A stretch of 64,000 nt of DNA from Granulicella sp. (GTDB lineage: Bacteria; Acidobacteriota; Terriglobia; Terriglobales; Acidobacteriaceae). The stretch covers positions 1 through 64,000 of the forward strand of contig DAHWOF010000033.1 of the NCBI GenBank assembly GCA_027335345.1, in the 5' to 3' direction. The notes below the pieces were generated by a model. The model saw only the letters and a program-made list of their open reading frames with translations. It was not told the origin of the DNA and made no database searches. The position numbers and the translations under genes were made by a program. Positions within the stretch are counted from its first letter, which is position 1, and each line of letters begins with the position of its first letter. This document shows, piece after piece, positions 1 to 9,614 of the stretch.

Positions 1-1434
1 GGTCTCCGTAAAGTTCGAGTTGTCATAGCTGTACCGCACAAAGGCCTGGTCCTTCGACGAGGCATTCCAGTCGAAACGCACATCGAAGGTGTTGTAGTGC
101 GTAAACTCGCGCTTGTGCGTCAGGAAGTTATTCACCACTCCCGAACGAGTGGGCGCCGGATACGCGTTGAAGTAGTTCGTACCCGCGGAGTTGGCCGTGA
201 TCCCCGCGTTCGCCAGCACGTTGCCGGGAATCGGCTGGCAGTTTACCGGGTTGTACAGCTCGCCATTTTTGACGAACGTGCCGCCTTGATGAATCAGGCA
301 GTAGGGCTCGGAGTACTCGCTGTCCACCGCTGGCCCATTGACGGTGTCAAAGTTCGGAGATGTTGGCAACAGTTCACTGAAGTCTCCATTCCGCATCCGG
401 ACGGTTGGAACGGTCACAAAGTACGAGTTCTGGGGTTCATTCTGGCGAAACGCCTGGTAGTCGCCAAAGCCGAAGAGCTTGTTCTTGAGAAAGGGTCCCC
501 CGATCGAGAAGCCGGGTTGGGTCTGGTTGAACGGCGGATTGGGCGTAGGAGCTGCTCCCAGAAGCTGATAATCAGGGTTCGCATCGAAGTTGCCGCTACG
601 GTAAAACTCGAACGCCGACCCGTGAAACTGATTGGTGCCACTGCGAATCGAGCTGGCCACGATTGCGCCACCTGCGCGCCCATACTCCGCCGAGGCTACG
701 CTGGTATCGATCTTGAACTCCTGAGTCGCATCGACGTTCGGGAAGATCAGAATCGTATTCACCAGCGAGTCGTTGTCATCCAAGCCGTCCAGCAGGTAGT
801 TGTCCGCCTGCGGGCGAAGTCCGTTCACCGAAATCGCCGCTCCGCCGCTCTCATTGTTGCGGAACGTCTCCGAGTTGCCGTTGACGCCGCTAGCTGCGTC
901 GCCATACGGGCCACGATTCACGCCCGGAGCCAGGAGGGCCAGTTCGGTGAAGTTGCGGCCATTCAACGGAAGAGCCTCCACCTGCGCTCCGTCAACCACC
1001 TCGCCAATCGTCGCATTGGAGGTATCGACCAGCGGGGCCGCCGAAGTTACCTGGACGGTCTGACTTACCGAGCCGGGGGCGAGCGAAAACTGTAACGTCT
1101 GCGTGGTCGACACCAGGATCGCAAAGGTTGAGCTTTGGCTCTGGAACCCTTGCGCCGTGGCCACTGCCTTATAGTTGCCGCGGGGTATGGCAAAGATCCG
1201 GAAGTCGCCCGAACTGTTGCTCTTGCCCTCCAGCTTCAGTCCGGTGTCCAGATTAGTCACCGTCACCGTCGCGTTCGGAACCACCGCGCCAGTCGTGTCC
1301 GTAATCGTTCCCACAATGCTTCCGTCGTCCGACTGCGCATACCCACTTTCCACGCCGACCGCCGCGAACAAGACCAGCAGCACCGCAATGAACCAACTCG
1401 TACGGTTCCGAGTCATCCTTCTAAACCTGCTCAT
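1..1434 (-). CDS. TonB-dependent receptor with N-terminal carboxypeptidase-regulatory-like domain (Oar-like), 3' end truncated by window edge
   Basis: Reverse-strand translation from ATG at 1434 is open to position 1: MSRFRRMTRNRTSWFIAVLLVLFAAVGVESGYAQSDDGSIVGTITDTTGAVVPNATVTVTNLDTG...VEALPLNGRNFTELALLAPGVNRG...SVNGLRPQADNYLLDGLDDND. Signal peptide plus CarboxypepD_reg plus plug-like motifs. Not in the ORF track because it has no stop inside the window. Confidence 0.9.
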   Translation of the reverse strand, partial: MSRFRRMTRNRTSWFIAVLLVLFAAVGVESGYAQSDDGSIVGTITDTTGAVVPNATVTVTNLDTGLKLEGKSNSSGDFRIFAIPRGNYKAVATAQGFQSQSSTFAILVSTTQTLQFSLAPGSVSQTVQVTSAAPLVDTSNATIGEVVDGAQVEALPLNGRNFTELALLAPGVNRGPYGDAASGVNGNSETFRNNESGGAAISVNGLRPQADNYLLDGLDDNDSLVNTILIFPNVDATQEFKIDTSVASAEYGRAGGAIVASSIRSGTNQFHGSAFEFYRSGNFDANPDYQLLGAAPTPNPPFNQTQPGFSIGGPFLKNKLFGFGDYQAFRQNEPQNSYFVTVPTVRMRNGDFSELLPTSPNFDTVNGPAVDSEYSEPYCLIHQGGTFVKNGELYNPVNCQPIPGNVLANAGITANSAGTNYFNAYPAPTRSGVVNNFLTHKREFTHYNTFDVRFDWNASSKDQAFVRYSYDNSNFTET

Positions 1435-1668
1435 AAAATTGCCTCCCTAACGCCTTTCGCAGACCGCCTGCCGTAGAGCAAGCTACGGACCTGCTTCAGG
1501 TTCGCCGCCTACGTTGCGCAAACCCCTCCCCTAAATGCAATCGTCTTCGATCCCTTTGTCGCTCAATTTTTCATCATCCGCTAAATGCCTAAGGATCAAT
1601 GACTTTAATTCAACACATCATCCGGCTTTGAGGTGATACATTCTAGGACGTGAGGTTTTTGAACCAAA

Positions 1669-3948
1669 ATGACGGGCCAGGTAACAAACGCGCGTCTGAG
1701 CTTTGGTCTCTACGAGATTGACCTTCAAAGCGGAGAACTCTGGAAGGCTGGCTTTCGCATCAAGCTTCAGGGACAGCCCTTCAAGGTACTGGCCGCCCTT
1801 CTGGAGAAGCCGGGTCAGGTTGTGTCCCGAGAGGAGTTGCAAACTCGGCTGTGGGGCAAGGACACCGTTGTCGACTTTGACCACTCCCTGGGCACGGCGA
1901 TCAACAAGATTCGCGAGGCCTTAGGCGACTCTGCCGATAATCCTCGCTTCATCGAGACGCTGGCCCGCCGGGGCTATCGTTTTATCGCCCCGGTTGGCGT
2001 CATCGAACCGGTCTGTGAGCCCTTAGCCGAGGACGCTCACACTGCGGTAGCCGGCGTCGGCACAGGCCTTTCATCCCTGCCCTTGGCCCCAGGCAACCCG
2101 GAACCGCCCGGAAGCGCCCATCCTGTGGACCCGGGACGACCCGGTCCGGACGCAGGAGCGGAGTTCGCCTCCGTGGCGGCGGCCTTTGCAGCGACCGGGG
2201 TTGAAGGAGCGGCTGCGCGCACCAGGTTCTCTGGCCAGATCTTCTGGACCTCGATCGGTCTTTGTGCCCTAGCGGCGCTGGCCGTGGGCTACTACGCCGG
2301 CTCCTCGCACGCCATCAAGGTCCCGCCGCATATCTCGCAGATCACGCATAACGGACACCTGTCACCCAGCGTCGATAGCATGGAGGATCTGGCTGCATCG
2401 GCGACTGACGGCGTCCATCTCTATGCGGCGACCATCGATGGCGGCCACTCGATTCTCTCCTCCATCTCCATCTCTGGAGGCCTGGTCGAGCCAGTCAACA
2501 TCCCCGCCGAAGTCGCCAGCCCCGCCCTGGGCGACATCTCTCCCGACGGCTCTCGCCTGCTTCTCCGCGACCATCTCTCGCCGGAGTCCGAGCAGCCTCT
2601 ATGGGTGGTGCCAACCTCCGGCGGCTCCGCGCTTCGCGTCGGCGACGTTCTGGCCCACGACGCCACCTTCATGCCTGACGGCGACGGCATCCTTTATGCC
2701 AACGGCAATGACCTCTACCTGACGCACCTCTCCGGCCAGCAGCCCATTCACTACGCATCGCTGCCAGGCCGGGCCTTCTGGCTGCGCTGGATGCCCAACG
2801 GAAGTCTACTTCGATTCACCATTCTCGATCCCATCACCCACACACTCTCCCTGTGGCAGATCACGCCAGAGAACCACACGCCACAACGCATTCTGGCGGA
2901 TTTCAACCAACTGGCGGGCGAGTGCTGCGGAGTGTGGACGGCCAACGGTCGCCACTTCGTCTTTCAGTCCTCCAAAGGGGGCAGCAACAACCTCTGGGAG
3001 CTCTCCGGCAGATCCACGTCCCATCCCATCCGCCTCACCGACGGCCCACTGGACTTCGAGAGCCCCATCGCGGCGCGCGTCGGCAACCGCATCTTCTTTA
3101 TGGGCGCGGACTCCCGCTCCGAGTTGGAGTCGGTCTCTCCCAGCGGTGATCTTATCCCAATGAAGAACTTTCTCTCCGATGCAGTCCGTGTCGAGTACAG
3201 CCGCGACGGACACTGGGTTGTCTGGACAGACACCCAGGGTCAGCTATGGCGTGCCCGCTCCGATGGCACGGAAAAGATTCAGATCACCCCCGAGACTCTC
3301 TCGGTCTTTTTGGCGAGGTGGTCGCCGGACGGCTCGCGCATTGCCGTGATGGCTCGCGAGGCCGGGAAGCCTTGGCAGATTTACATCACCAGCGCCAACG
3401 GCGGCAATCTGGTTCCGCTCCTGCACCAGCAGCGCAACGCGGCCGACCCTTCGTGGACGCCCGACAGCAAGTTCATCATCTTTGGCAGCACCAACGATAC
3501 GATGGGCAAAGACAACTCCAATCGCTCCTTGCATATCGTGAACGTGGCCAGCGGCGCGATTGAGGAGATTCCCGGTTCCAGTGGGCTGTTCAGCCCGCGT
3601 TGCTCGCCGGATGGCCGATTTATCGCCGCCCTCTCGCTGGATCAGCGCCGGGTCCGCCTCTACACCGTAGCCACCCAAACCTGGACCACCCTGAATGTGT
3701 CCTCCGGCGCAGACCCGATCTGGTCCCCGGACAGCCGCTACCTCTATCTGCACGCCTCGCTGGATCCCGCCCAGCCGATCGATCGAATCTCCATTCCCAA
3801 CGGCCACGTGGACGAGATCGTCCGCCTGGCCGACTCGCGTGAGCATGACGCCGTGGACTACGTCTTCGGTGGTCTCACGCTGGACAACCGCCCCCTGATC
3901 CGGGCCAGGGTGTTTACCGGCAACTTCTACTCTCTGGATCTCTCCTAG
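1669..3948 (+). CDS. CadC-like winged-helix transcriptional regulator fused via a TM segment to a TolB/WD40-like beta-propeller
   Basis: N-term QPFKVLAALLEKPGQVVSREELQTRLWGKDTVVDFDHSLGTAINKIREALGDSADNPRFIETLARRGYRFIAPV (Trans_reg_C); TM near 200 aa; repeated SPDGSRI/WSPDSRYLY propeller motifs. Confidence 0.88.
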   Translation: MTGQVTNARLSFGLYEIDLQSGELWKAGFRIKLQGQPFKVLAALLEKPGQVVSREELQTRLWGKDTVVDFDHSLGTAINKIREALGDSADNPRFIETLARRGYRFIAPVGVIEPVCEPLAEDAHTAVAGVGTGLSSLPLAPGNPEPPGSAHPVDPGRPGPDAGAEFASVAAAFAATGVEGAAARTRFSGQIFWTSIGLCALAALAVGYYAGSSHAIKVPPHISQITHNGHLSPSVDSMEDLAASATDGVHLYAATIDGGHSILSSISISGGLVEPVNIPAEVASPALGDISPDGSRLLLRDHLSPESEQPLWVVPTSGGSALRVGDVLAHDATFMPDGDGILYANGNDLYLTHLSGQQPIHYASLPGRAFWLRWMPNGSLLRFTILDPITHTLSLWQITPENHTPQRILADFNQLAGECCGVWTANGRHFVFQSSKGGSNNLWELSGRSTSHPIRLTDGPLDFESPIAARVGNRIFFMGADSRSELESVSPSGDLIPMKNFLSDAVRVEYSRDGHWVVWTDTQGQLWRARSDGTEKIQITPETLSVFLARWSPDGSRIAVMAREAGKPWQIYITSANGGNLVPLLHQQRNAADPSWTPDSKFIIFGSTNDTMGKDNSNRSLHIVNVASGAIEEIPGSSGLFSPRCSPDGRFIAALSLDQRRVRLYTVATQTWTTLNVSSGADPIWSPDSRYLYLHASLDPAQPIDRISIPNGHVDEIVRLADSREHDAVDYVFGGLTLDNRPLIRARVFTGNFYSLDLS

Positions 3949-4152
3949 GAGTTTATGCGAGCGTCGAAAGATCTTCACTCAGGTTTGCGATCGGGAGGCC
4001 GCTCAACAGACTCCCAGGAAGTCTCCTAATTGAGTTGATCTGTACATGCAAAAAATTCATTCCAATACGCTTAGCAGTTGAGATAGAAATGAGTCCCAGT
4101 GGACGGCCGCTGCATTGCGAAGATGGCGGTGAGTCTGGACATTTAAGAACCC

Positions 4153-6699
4153 ATGAGCCTCTCCGTTCTTCTCTGGCCTTCCCGATCGACTCTTCAGCGC
4201 TTGGGTCTATCACTCGCATCCCTGGCAGGCGCCCTTTCCGTGCCCACTCTCTTGCCGACCCAGGCCCCACTCACCCCGACGCACACGCGATCCGGCGTTC
4301 ACATATCGAGTCGATCCCTGACCCTCCGGATCGATGCCCTGCGCGCCGATACGCTCCGGGTTCGCATGTACCCCATCAGCCATCCGGCCGAAGATGCATC
4401 CTGGGCAGTCCTGCCCGCCTCCCGCACGGCGCGCATCCCCGTGACCGCAAGACCGGATGGCTTTTGCACGGACGAGCTGTGTGTTGCAGTCACCCCGGAG
4501 TTGTGCCTGACGATCTCCGACCGCGCCGGTCACGTCCTGCAAACCGACGCACTGCCGGTGCAGTGGACGACGCACGGATTTACAGTGAGCAAGACCAGAA
4601 CCGATGACGACCACTTCTTTGGCCTGGGCGACAAGCCGGGACCACTGGATCGCAGCGGAGAGGCCTTCTCCCTTTGGAACACGGACAGCTTCGGCTGGCA
4701 GGAGTCCACCGACCCCATCTACAAGTCCATCCCCTTCTTTCTGGAGATGCACAATGGCCGCACGATCGGCGTTCTTCTGGACAATACCTATCGCACCTTC
4801 TTTGACTTCGGACGCAAGGACCCCGCGCAGTACAGCTTCTCGGCTCCGGCGGGTCCGCTGGACTACTACGTCCTCTATGGCCCCGAGCCCAAGCAGGTGG
4901 TGGAGGCCTATGCCTGGCTGACTGGACCGACGCCGCTACCGCCGCTGTGGGCGCTGGGCTATCAGCAGTCGCGCTACAGCTATACGCCCCGCTCCCAGGT
5001 GGAGGCGATCGCCGACCATCTGCGCCGGGACAAGATCCCGGCCGACGGCATCTGGCTGGACATCGACTACCAGGACAGATATCGCCCCTTCACAATCAAT
5101 CCGATCACATTTCCTGACTTTCCCGGTCTGGTCCGGGAGTTGGCCGGCGAGCAGTTCCACACCGTGGTGATCGCTGACCTGCACATCGCCGATGCTCCGC
5201 ATCAGGCCTACTTTCCCTACGACAGTGGCATCGCGGGCGACGAGTTCGTCAAGGATGGCGGCAAGAACTACGTGGGCAAGGTCTGGCCCGGCCCCTCGCT
5301 CTTCCCTGACTTTACCCAGCGGAGCACTCGCAGGTGGTTTGGCTCGTTGTACAAGCAGTTTGTGGACGATGGCGTGGCCGGCTTTTGGGATGACATGAAC
5401 GAGCCGGCGGTCTTCACCTATCCGAGCAAGACCATGCCCAACGACGTCATTCATCGCATCGACGATCCTGACGAAGGCTTCTCCACGCGCACCGCAACCC
5501 ATCTGGAGATCCACAACGTCTACGGCATGGAGAACTCCCGGGCCACCGAGGAGGGCCTTTTGGCGCTGCGCCCCAACCTGCGTCCCTTTGTGCTCACCCG
5601 CGCCACCTACGCGGGGGGCCAGCGCTATGCCGCCACCTGGACCGGGGACAATTTGTCCACCTGGAACCACCTGCGCATGACGACTCCGCAGTTGCTCAAC
5701 CTGGGCTTGAGCGGCTTCTCGCTCTCCGGCGCGGACGTAGGCGGCTTCGGCGGCTCCCCTTCACCAGATCTGCTGACCAAGTGGCTGATGCTGGCGGCCT
5801 TTCAACCGATCGACCGTGACCACGCGGCAAAAGGCACCCGTGGCCACGAACCGTGGGTGGATGGCCCAGCGCAGGAGGCCATTCGGCGTCGCTATATCGA
5901 CCAGCGGTACCGGCTGATGCCCTACCTCTATACCGCTGCGGAAGAGACCTCGCGCACGGGCATTCCGATCATCCGACCGCTGTTCCTCGAATACCCCCAC
6001 GCAACGGCCGACAACCACCCCCTGGATGACGATGCGCCGGGCGAGTTCTTCTTCGGTCCCTCGATTCTGGTTGCGGCGTCCCCCCTGCCGGACGATATCG
6101 CTCCCTACGAGGTTCACCTTCCGCCCGGTGTCTGGTACGACTACTGGACCGGCGCCCGCGTGGACCGGAGCGAGCCCCTGGGCAGCAAGGATCTGGAGCT
6201 TCGCAACCCGACCGCCAAGGACAGCCCCAGCCTGGCTCCTCTGATGGTTGATCCCGCTCTGAGAGACCTACCCATCTACGTCCGCGCTGGAGCGATCCTT
6301 CCCATGCAACCGCTGGTCCAGTCCACGGAAGAGAAGCCGGATGGGCCGCTGACCCTGCGCGTATACGTTCCCAAAGCTGTGGGCGCGACTGCGGCCGCTT
6401 GCGAGGGGGATCTCTACAGCGACGATGGAACCACCTTCAACTTCCGACACGGCGCCTATCTTCGCCTGCACATCACCTGCAGCGTTGCTCCAAATGGCGC
6501 CCTGACGGTTCACATTCCAGCGCGGGAAGGCCACTATCGACCCTGGTGGACGCACTTCCGCGTTGAGGCCATCGGCTTTCACCCCATCCAGTCGCGGGCC
6601 AGCCTTGGCGGCCACACCACCGCACTGGAGCGCACCCGGCTGGGCTATGCCGTGACGGTAGCGGATACGGGAGCGGTCCAGAACATCGTCCTGGAGTAG
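4153..6699 (+). CDS. Glycoside hydrolase family 31 (alpha-glucosidase/alpha-xylosidase type)
   Basis: DGIWLDIDYQDRYRPFTINPITFPDF and GFWDDMNEPAVF (GH31 catalytic region); LSGADVGGFGG. Confidence 0.92.
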   Translation: MSLSVLLWPSRSTLQRLGLSLASLAGALSVPTLLPTQAPLTPTHTRSGVHISSRSLTLRIDALRADTLRVRMYPISHPAEDASWAVLPASRTARIPVTARPDGFCTDELCVAVTPELCLTISDRAGHVLQTDALPVQWTTHGFTVSKTRTDDDHFFGLGDKPGPLDRSGEAFSLWNTDSFGWQESTDPIYKSIPFFLEMHNGRTIGVLLDNTYRTFFDFGRKDPAQYSFSAPAGPLDYYVLYGPEPKQVVEAYAWLTGPTPLPPLWALGYQQSRYSYTPRSQVEAIADHLRRDKIPADGIWLDIDYQDRYRPFTINPITFPDFPGLVRELAGEQFHTVVIADLHIADAPHQAYFPYDSGIAGDEFVKDGGKNYVGKVWPGPSLFPDFTQRSTRRWFGSLYKQFVDDGVAGFWDDMNEPAVFTYPSKTMPNDVIHRIDDPDEGFSTRTATHLEIHNVYGMENSRATEEGLLALRPNLRPFVLTRATYAGGQRYAATWTGDNLSTWNHLRMTTPQLLNLGLSGFSLSGADVGGFGGSPSPDLLTKWLMLAAFQPIDRDHAAKGTRGHEPWVDGPAQEAIRRRYIDQRYRLMPYLYTAAEETSRTGIPIIRPLFLEYPHATADNHPLDDDAPGEFFFGPSILVAASPLPDDIAPYEVHLPPGVWYDYWTGARVDRSEPLGSKDLELRNPTAKDSPSLAPLMVDPALRDLPIYVRAGAILPMQPLVQSTEEKPDGPLTLRVYVPKAVGATAAACEGDLYSDDGTTFNFRHGAYLRLHITCSVAPNGALTVHIPAREGHYRPWWTHFRVEAIGFHPIQSRASLGGHTTALERTRLGYAVTVADTGAVQNIVLE

Positions 6700-6943
6700 C
6701 AGCAGGCGGAACAATGATTCATGGGGGCGGTTTCCCCGCAGAGAAGATTGCGCAGCGTTCAGCCTGTGCACCCCAGCCGACAAGCCTGCGGGGGCTTTGG
6801 AGTCTGGATTCCGGAGTCCAGGGCTGGGAAGGAGCGATGCGGCCTCCGCAAGCTGCGCAAACCAAAGCAGCCCCAAAGCATTTACTCTGGAGGAAGCAGA
6901 CCTTCTCCCGTGACCTTTGCGTCCCGCATAAAGGAGTCCTTTC

Positions 6944-8299
6944 TTGGCCGTTCCCCTCCCCAATATCAGTTCTCCCGGCTACATGGATGACCTGGAGGTC
7001 AAAACCGACACCCGCGCGATGGCCATCACCACAGCGCTGTTCTTCATGGTGGGCTTTCTGACCTGCCTCAAAGACATTGTCACTCCGCATCTGAAGAGCA
7101 TCTTTGATCTCAGCTATGCGGAGGCCATGCAGGTGCAGTTTGCCTTCTTCACCTCCTACTTCGTCTTCAGCTATCCCAGCGGCGCCATGGTAGAGAAGTT
7201 CGGCTACAAGAAGACCATGGTGATTGGCCTGCTGATCATGGCCGTTGGATCCGCCGGATTCATCCCGGCTGCGAAACTTGCGGTCTACGGTATCTTTCTG
7301 GCCGCCATGATCCTGCTGGCTGCAGGAATCACCGTCGTTCAGGTTGCGGCCAATCCCTATGTGGCCGTGATTGGTCCTGCCGCCACGGCCTCCAGCCGCC
7401 TGAATCTGGCGCAGGGATTCAACTCGTTCGGCACCTTCGTCGCGCCCTTCGTCGGTAGCGTCCTGATCCTGCGCGGCGCCCCGGCCCTCTCCCCGGCAGC
7501 CATGGCATCTCTCAGCCAAGCCAAGCTGCAGGCCTACCGCGAGCTCCAGGCCCACACCGTCATCCTTCCCTACTTTGGCATGGCTGTAGTCCTGGCGCTG
7601 CTGGCGATCATACTGGCCAGCGTCCATCTCCATCCGCGCAACTCGTCGGCTGAGCGAACCCAGGACTTCCGCCCGGGAGCCTTCGCCGAAGCCCTGAGCA
7701 AGCCGGACTCCATCTGGCGGCATCCATGGCTGCTGTTTGGGGCCTTGGGCATCTTCACCTACGTCGGAGCCGAGGTGACCATCGGCGGTCTCCTGGTCAA
7801 CTTCATGGGCTTACACAACATTGCCGGCATGAGCCAGTCCAGTGCAGCCGACTACCTGATGCTCTACTGGGGCGGAGCCATGGTAGGGAGGTTTATCGGC
7901 TCCGGCATCCTGCAACGGCTCAAAACCGGCAAGCTGCTTGGCTTCAATTCTATCGTGGCCTTTTTTCTGGTCATCCTCGCTCTGCTCAGCCATGGCCACC
8001 TGGCCATGTTCGCTCTGCTCCTGGTCGGCCTCTTCAACTCCGTCATGTTTCCGTCGATCTTTGCCCTGGGCATTCAGGACCTAGGCTCGCTGACCAGCAA
8101 GGGCTCCAGCCTGATGATGGCAGCCGTGGTGGGCGGAGCTTTGGTCCCGGAGGCCACAGGCAAGCTGGCCGATATCATCGGCCTGCACCATGCCTTTATC
8201 GTTCCGGCTCTCTGCTACGTCTACATCGCCGGCTACGGCATCGCCAACATCCGCCGCCCGGATGGCTCCGATGTTCTTCTTCCCGCAGAGCCTGTCTAG
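6944..8299 (+). CDS. Sugar MFS transporter (FucP/GluP-like)
   Basis: MAITTALFFMVGFLTCLKDIVTPHLKSIFDLSYAEAMQVQFAFFTSYFVFSYPSGAMVEKFGYKKTMVIGL; 12-TM pattern; TTG start. Confidence 0.88.
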   Translation: MAVPLPNISSPGYMDDLEVKTDTRAMAITTALFFMVGFLTCLKDIVTPHLKSIFDLSYAEAMQVQFAFFTSYFVFSYPSGAMVEKFGYKKTMVIGLLIMAVGSAGFIPAAKLAVYGIFLAAMILLAAGITVVQVAANPYVAVIGPAATASSRLNLAQGFNSFGTFVAPFVGSVLILRGAPALSPAAMASLSQAKLQAYRELQAHTVILPYFGMAVVLALLAIILASVHLHPRNSSAERTQDFRPGAFAEALSKPDSIWRHPWLLFGALGIFTYVGAEVTIGGLLVNFMGLHNIAGMSQSSAADYLMLYWGGAMVGRFIGSGILQRLKTGKLLGFNSIVAFFLVILALLSHGHLAMFALLLVGLFNSVMFPSIFALGIQDLGSLTSKGSSLMMAAVVGGALVPEATGKLADIIGLHHAFIVPALCYVYIAGYGIANIRRPDGSDVLLPAEPV

Positions 8300-8510
8300 A
8301 GCCGCATTCCCGCGGATCACAGCTCCAGAGCGGCCTGGGAAGCTTGCGGTGATCCTGCGCCCAGGCAAGGGACGACAGACTGGGTGAGACCTTTGCCGGG
8401 GACGCTCTGCCGGAACGGTCTCCGACCTGCCGCCATTTGCGGTCTGCCGACCCGGCTCTCCGATCGGTTTGAATCTGGAACCGATTGCGAAGCTTTAGAA
8501 TCGAATCTGC

Positions 8511-9467
8511 ATGTCCACTCCGAACGAACTCCGCGATACCGTCATTCTGGGTTCAGGCTGCTCCGGCCTCACGGCAGCCATCTACGCCGCAAGATCCAAC
8601 CTGAAGCCCCTGGTCCTGGAGGGTCATGAGCCAGGCGGGCAGCTCGCCATCACCACGCTGGTGGAAAACTTCCCCGGCTGGCCGGAGGGAGTCCAGGGTC
8701 CTGAACTCATCGAGAACATGAAAAAGCAGGCGATTCGCTTCGGCTCCGAGCTGCGCATGGCCCATGTCACCCGGGTGGATCTCGCCACCCGTCCCTTCAG
8801 TTTGGGCATCGGCAAAGAGACCATTCACACGCGCTCTCTGATCATCGCCTCGGGAGCCTCTGCGCGCTGGCTGGGACTTCCTTCCGAGCAGGCGCTGATT
8901 GGCTTCGGGGTCAGTTCCTGCGCCACCTGTGATGGGTTCTTCGCCAGCGGCAAGGAGGTCGCCGTCATTGGCGGTGGAGACAGCGCCATGGAAGAAGCGC
9001 TCTTCCTCACCCGCTTTGCCACCAAGGTGACGCTGATCAATCGCAGCGATCACTTCCGCGCCTCCCGCATCATGCTGGAAAGAGCTACGGCTCACCCCCG
9101 AATCGAACTTCTTCGCAATACCGTTGTCGAAGAGTGTCTGGGAGTTGAGGAAAAGGAGCTGAAGGGCATCCATCTCTTGAACAAGAAGACCGGTGAGCGC
9201 TGGATGCTGCCGGTGAGCTTCATGTTTTTGGGCATCGGCCATACGCCCAACGCCCGCGCCTTCCAGGGCCAACTGGATCTGGATGCGGACGGTTACATCC
9301 AGACCCAGGACAACGTCTTCGTCACGTTCCAGGGCGAGCGCATCGCCGGCGTCTATGCCTGCGGGGATGTTCAGGACCGCCGCTACCGCCAGGCGATCAC
9401 CGCCGCCGGAACCGGCTGCATGGCCGCCCTCGAAGTGGAACGATACCTGGAAGAGATGGGAAGGTAG
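8511..9467 (+). CDS. trxB: Thioredoxin reductase (TrxB)
   Basis: ILGSGCSGLTAAIYAARSNLKPLVLEGHEPGGQL, ENFPGWPEG, CATCDGFF redox motif, GGGDSAMEEALFLTRFA, GVYACGDVQD. Confidence 0.93.
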   Translation: MSTPNELRDTVILGSGCSGLTAAIYAARSNLKPLVLEGHEPGGQLAITTLVENFPGWPEGVQGPELIENMKKQAIRFGSELRMAHVTRVDLATRPFSLGIGKETIHTRSLIIASGASARWLGLPSEQALIGFGVSSCATCDGFFASGKEVAVIGGGDSAMEEALFLTRFATKVTLINRSDHFRASRIMLERATAHPRIELLRNTVVEECLGVEEKELKGIHLLNKKTGERWMLPVSFMFLGIGHTPNARAFQGQLDLDADGYIQTQDNVFVTFQGERIAGVYACGDVQDRRYRQAITAAGTGCMAALEVERYLEEMGR

Positions 9468-9497
9468 GCGACGCGGGATCCAAACAGGTTTAAAGAA

Positions 9498-9546
9498 AAG
9501 CAGGAAGCAAGAGCGGCGACCGAGGGTCGCCACTCTTGTTTCCTGC
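9498..9546. terminator. Long hairpin between convergent trxB and rne/rng (likely bidirectional terminator)
   Basis: AAAGCAGGAAGCAAGAGCGGCGACC-gag-GGTCGCCACTCTTGTTTCCTGCCTT: ~25-nt arms with about 3 mismatches/wobbles and a 3-nt loop. Confidence 0.7.
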
Positions 9547-9614
9547 CTTGGCTCATTGCCGCTCCGTGGTCCACACCTTCAAGGCGGACCCCCGATCGAG
9601 TCCCTGCTCAGCCC

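Noticed and set aside
97-1095. 332-aa plus-strand ORF (and 1135-1476, 1175-1450)
   Set aside because: Antisense shadow of the TonB-dependent receptor; no domain-like sequence; the minus strand is clearly coding.
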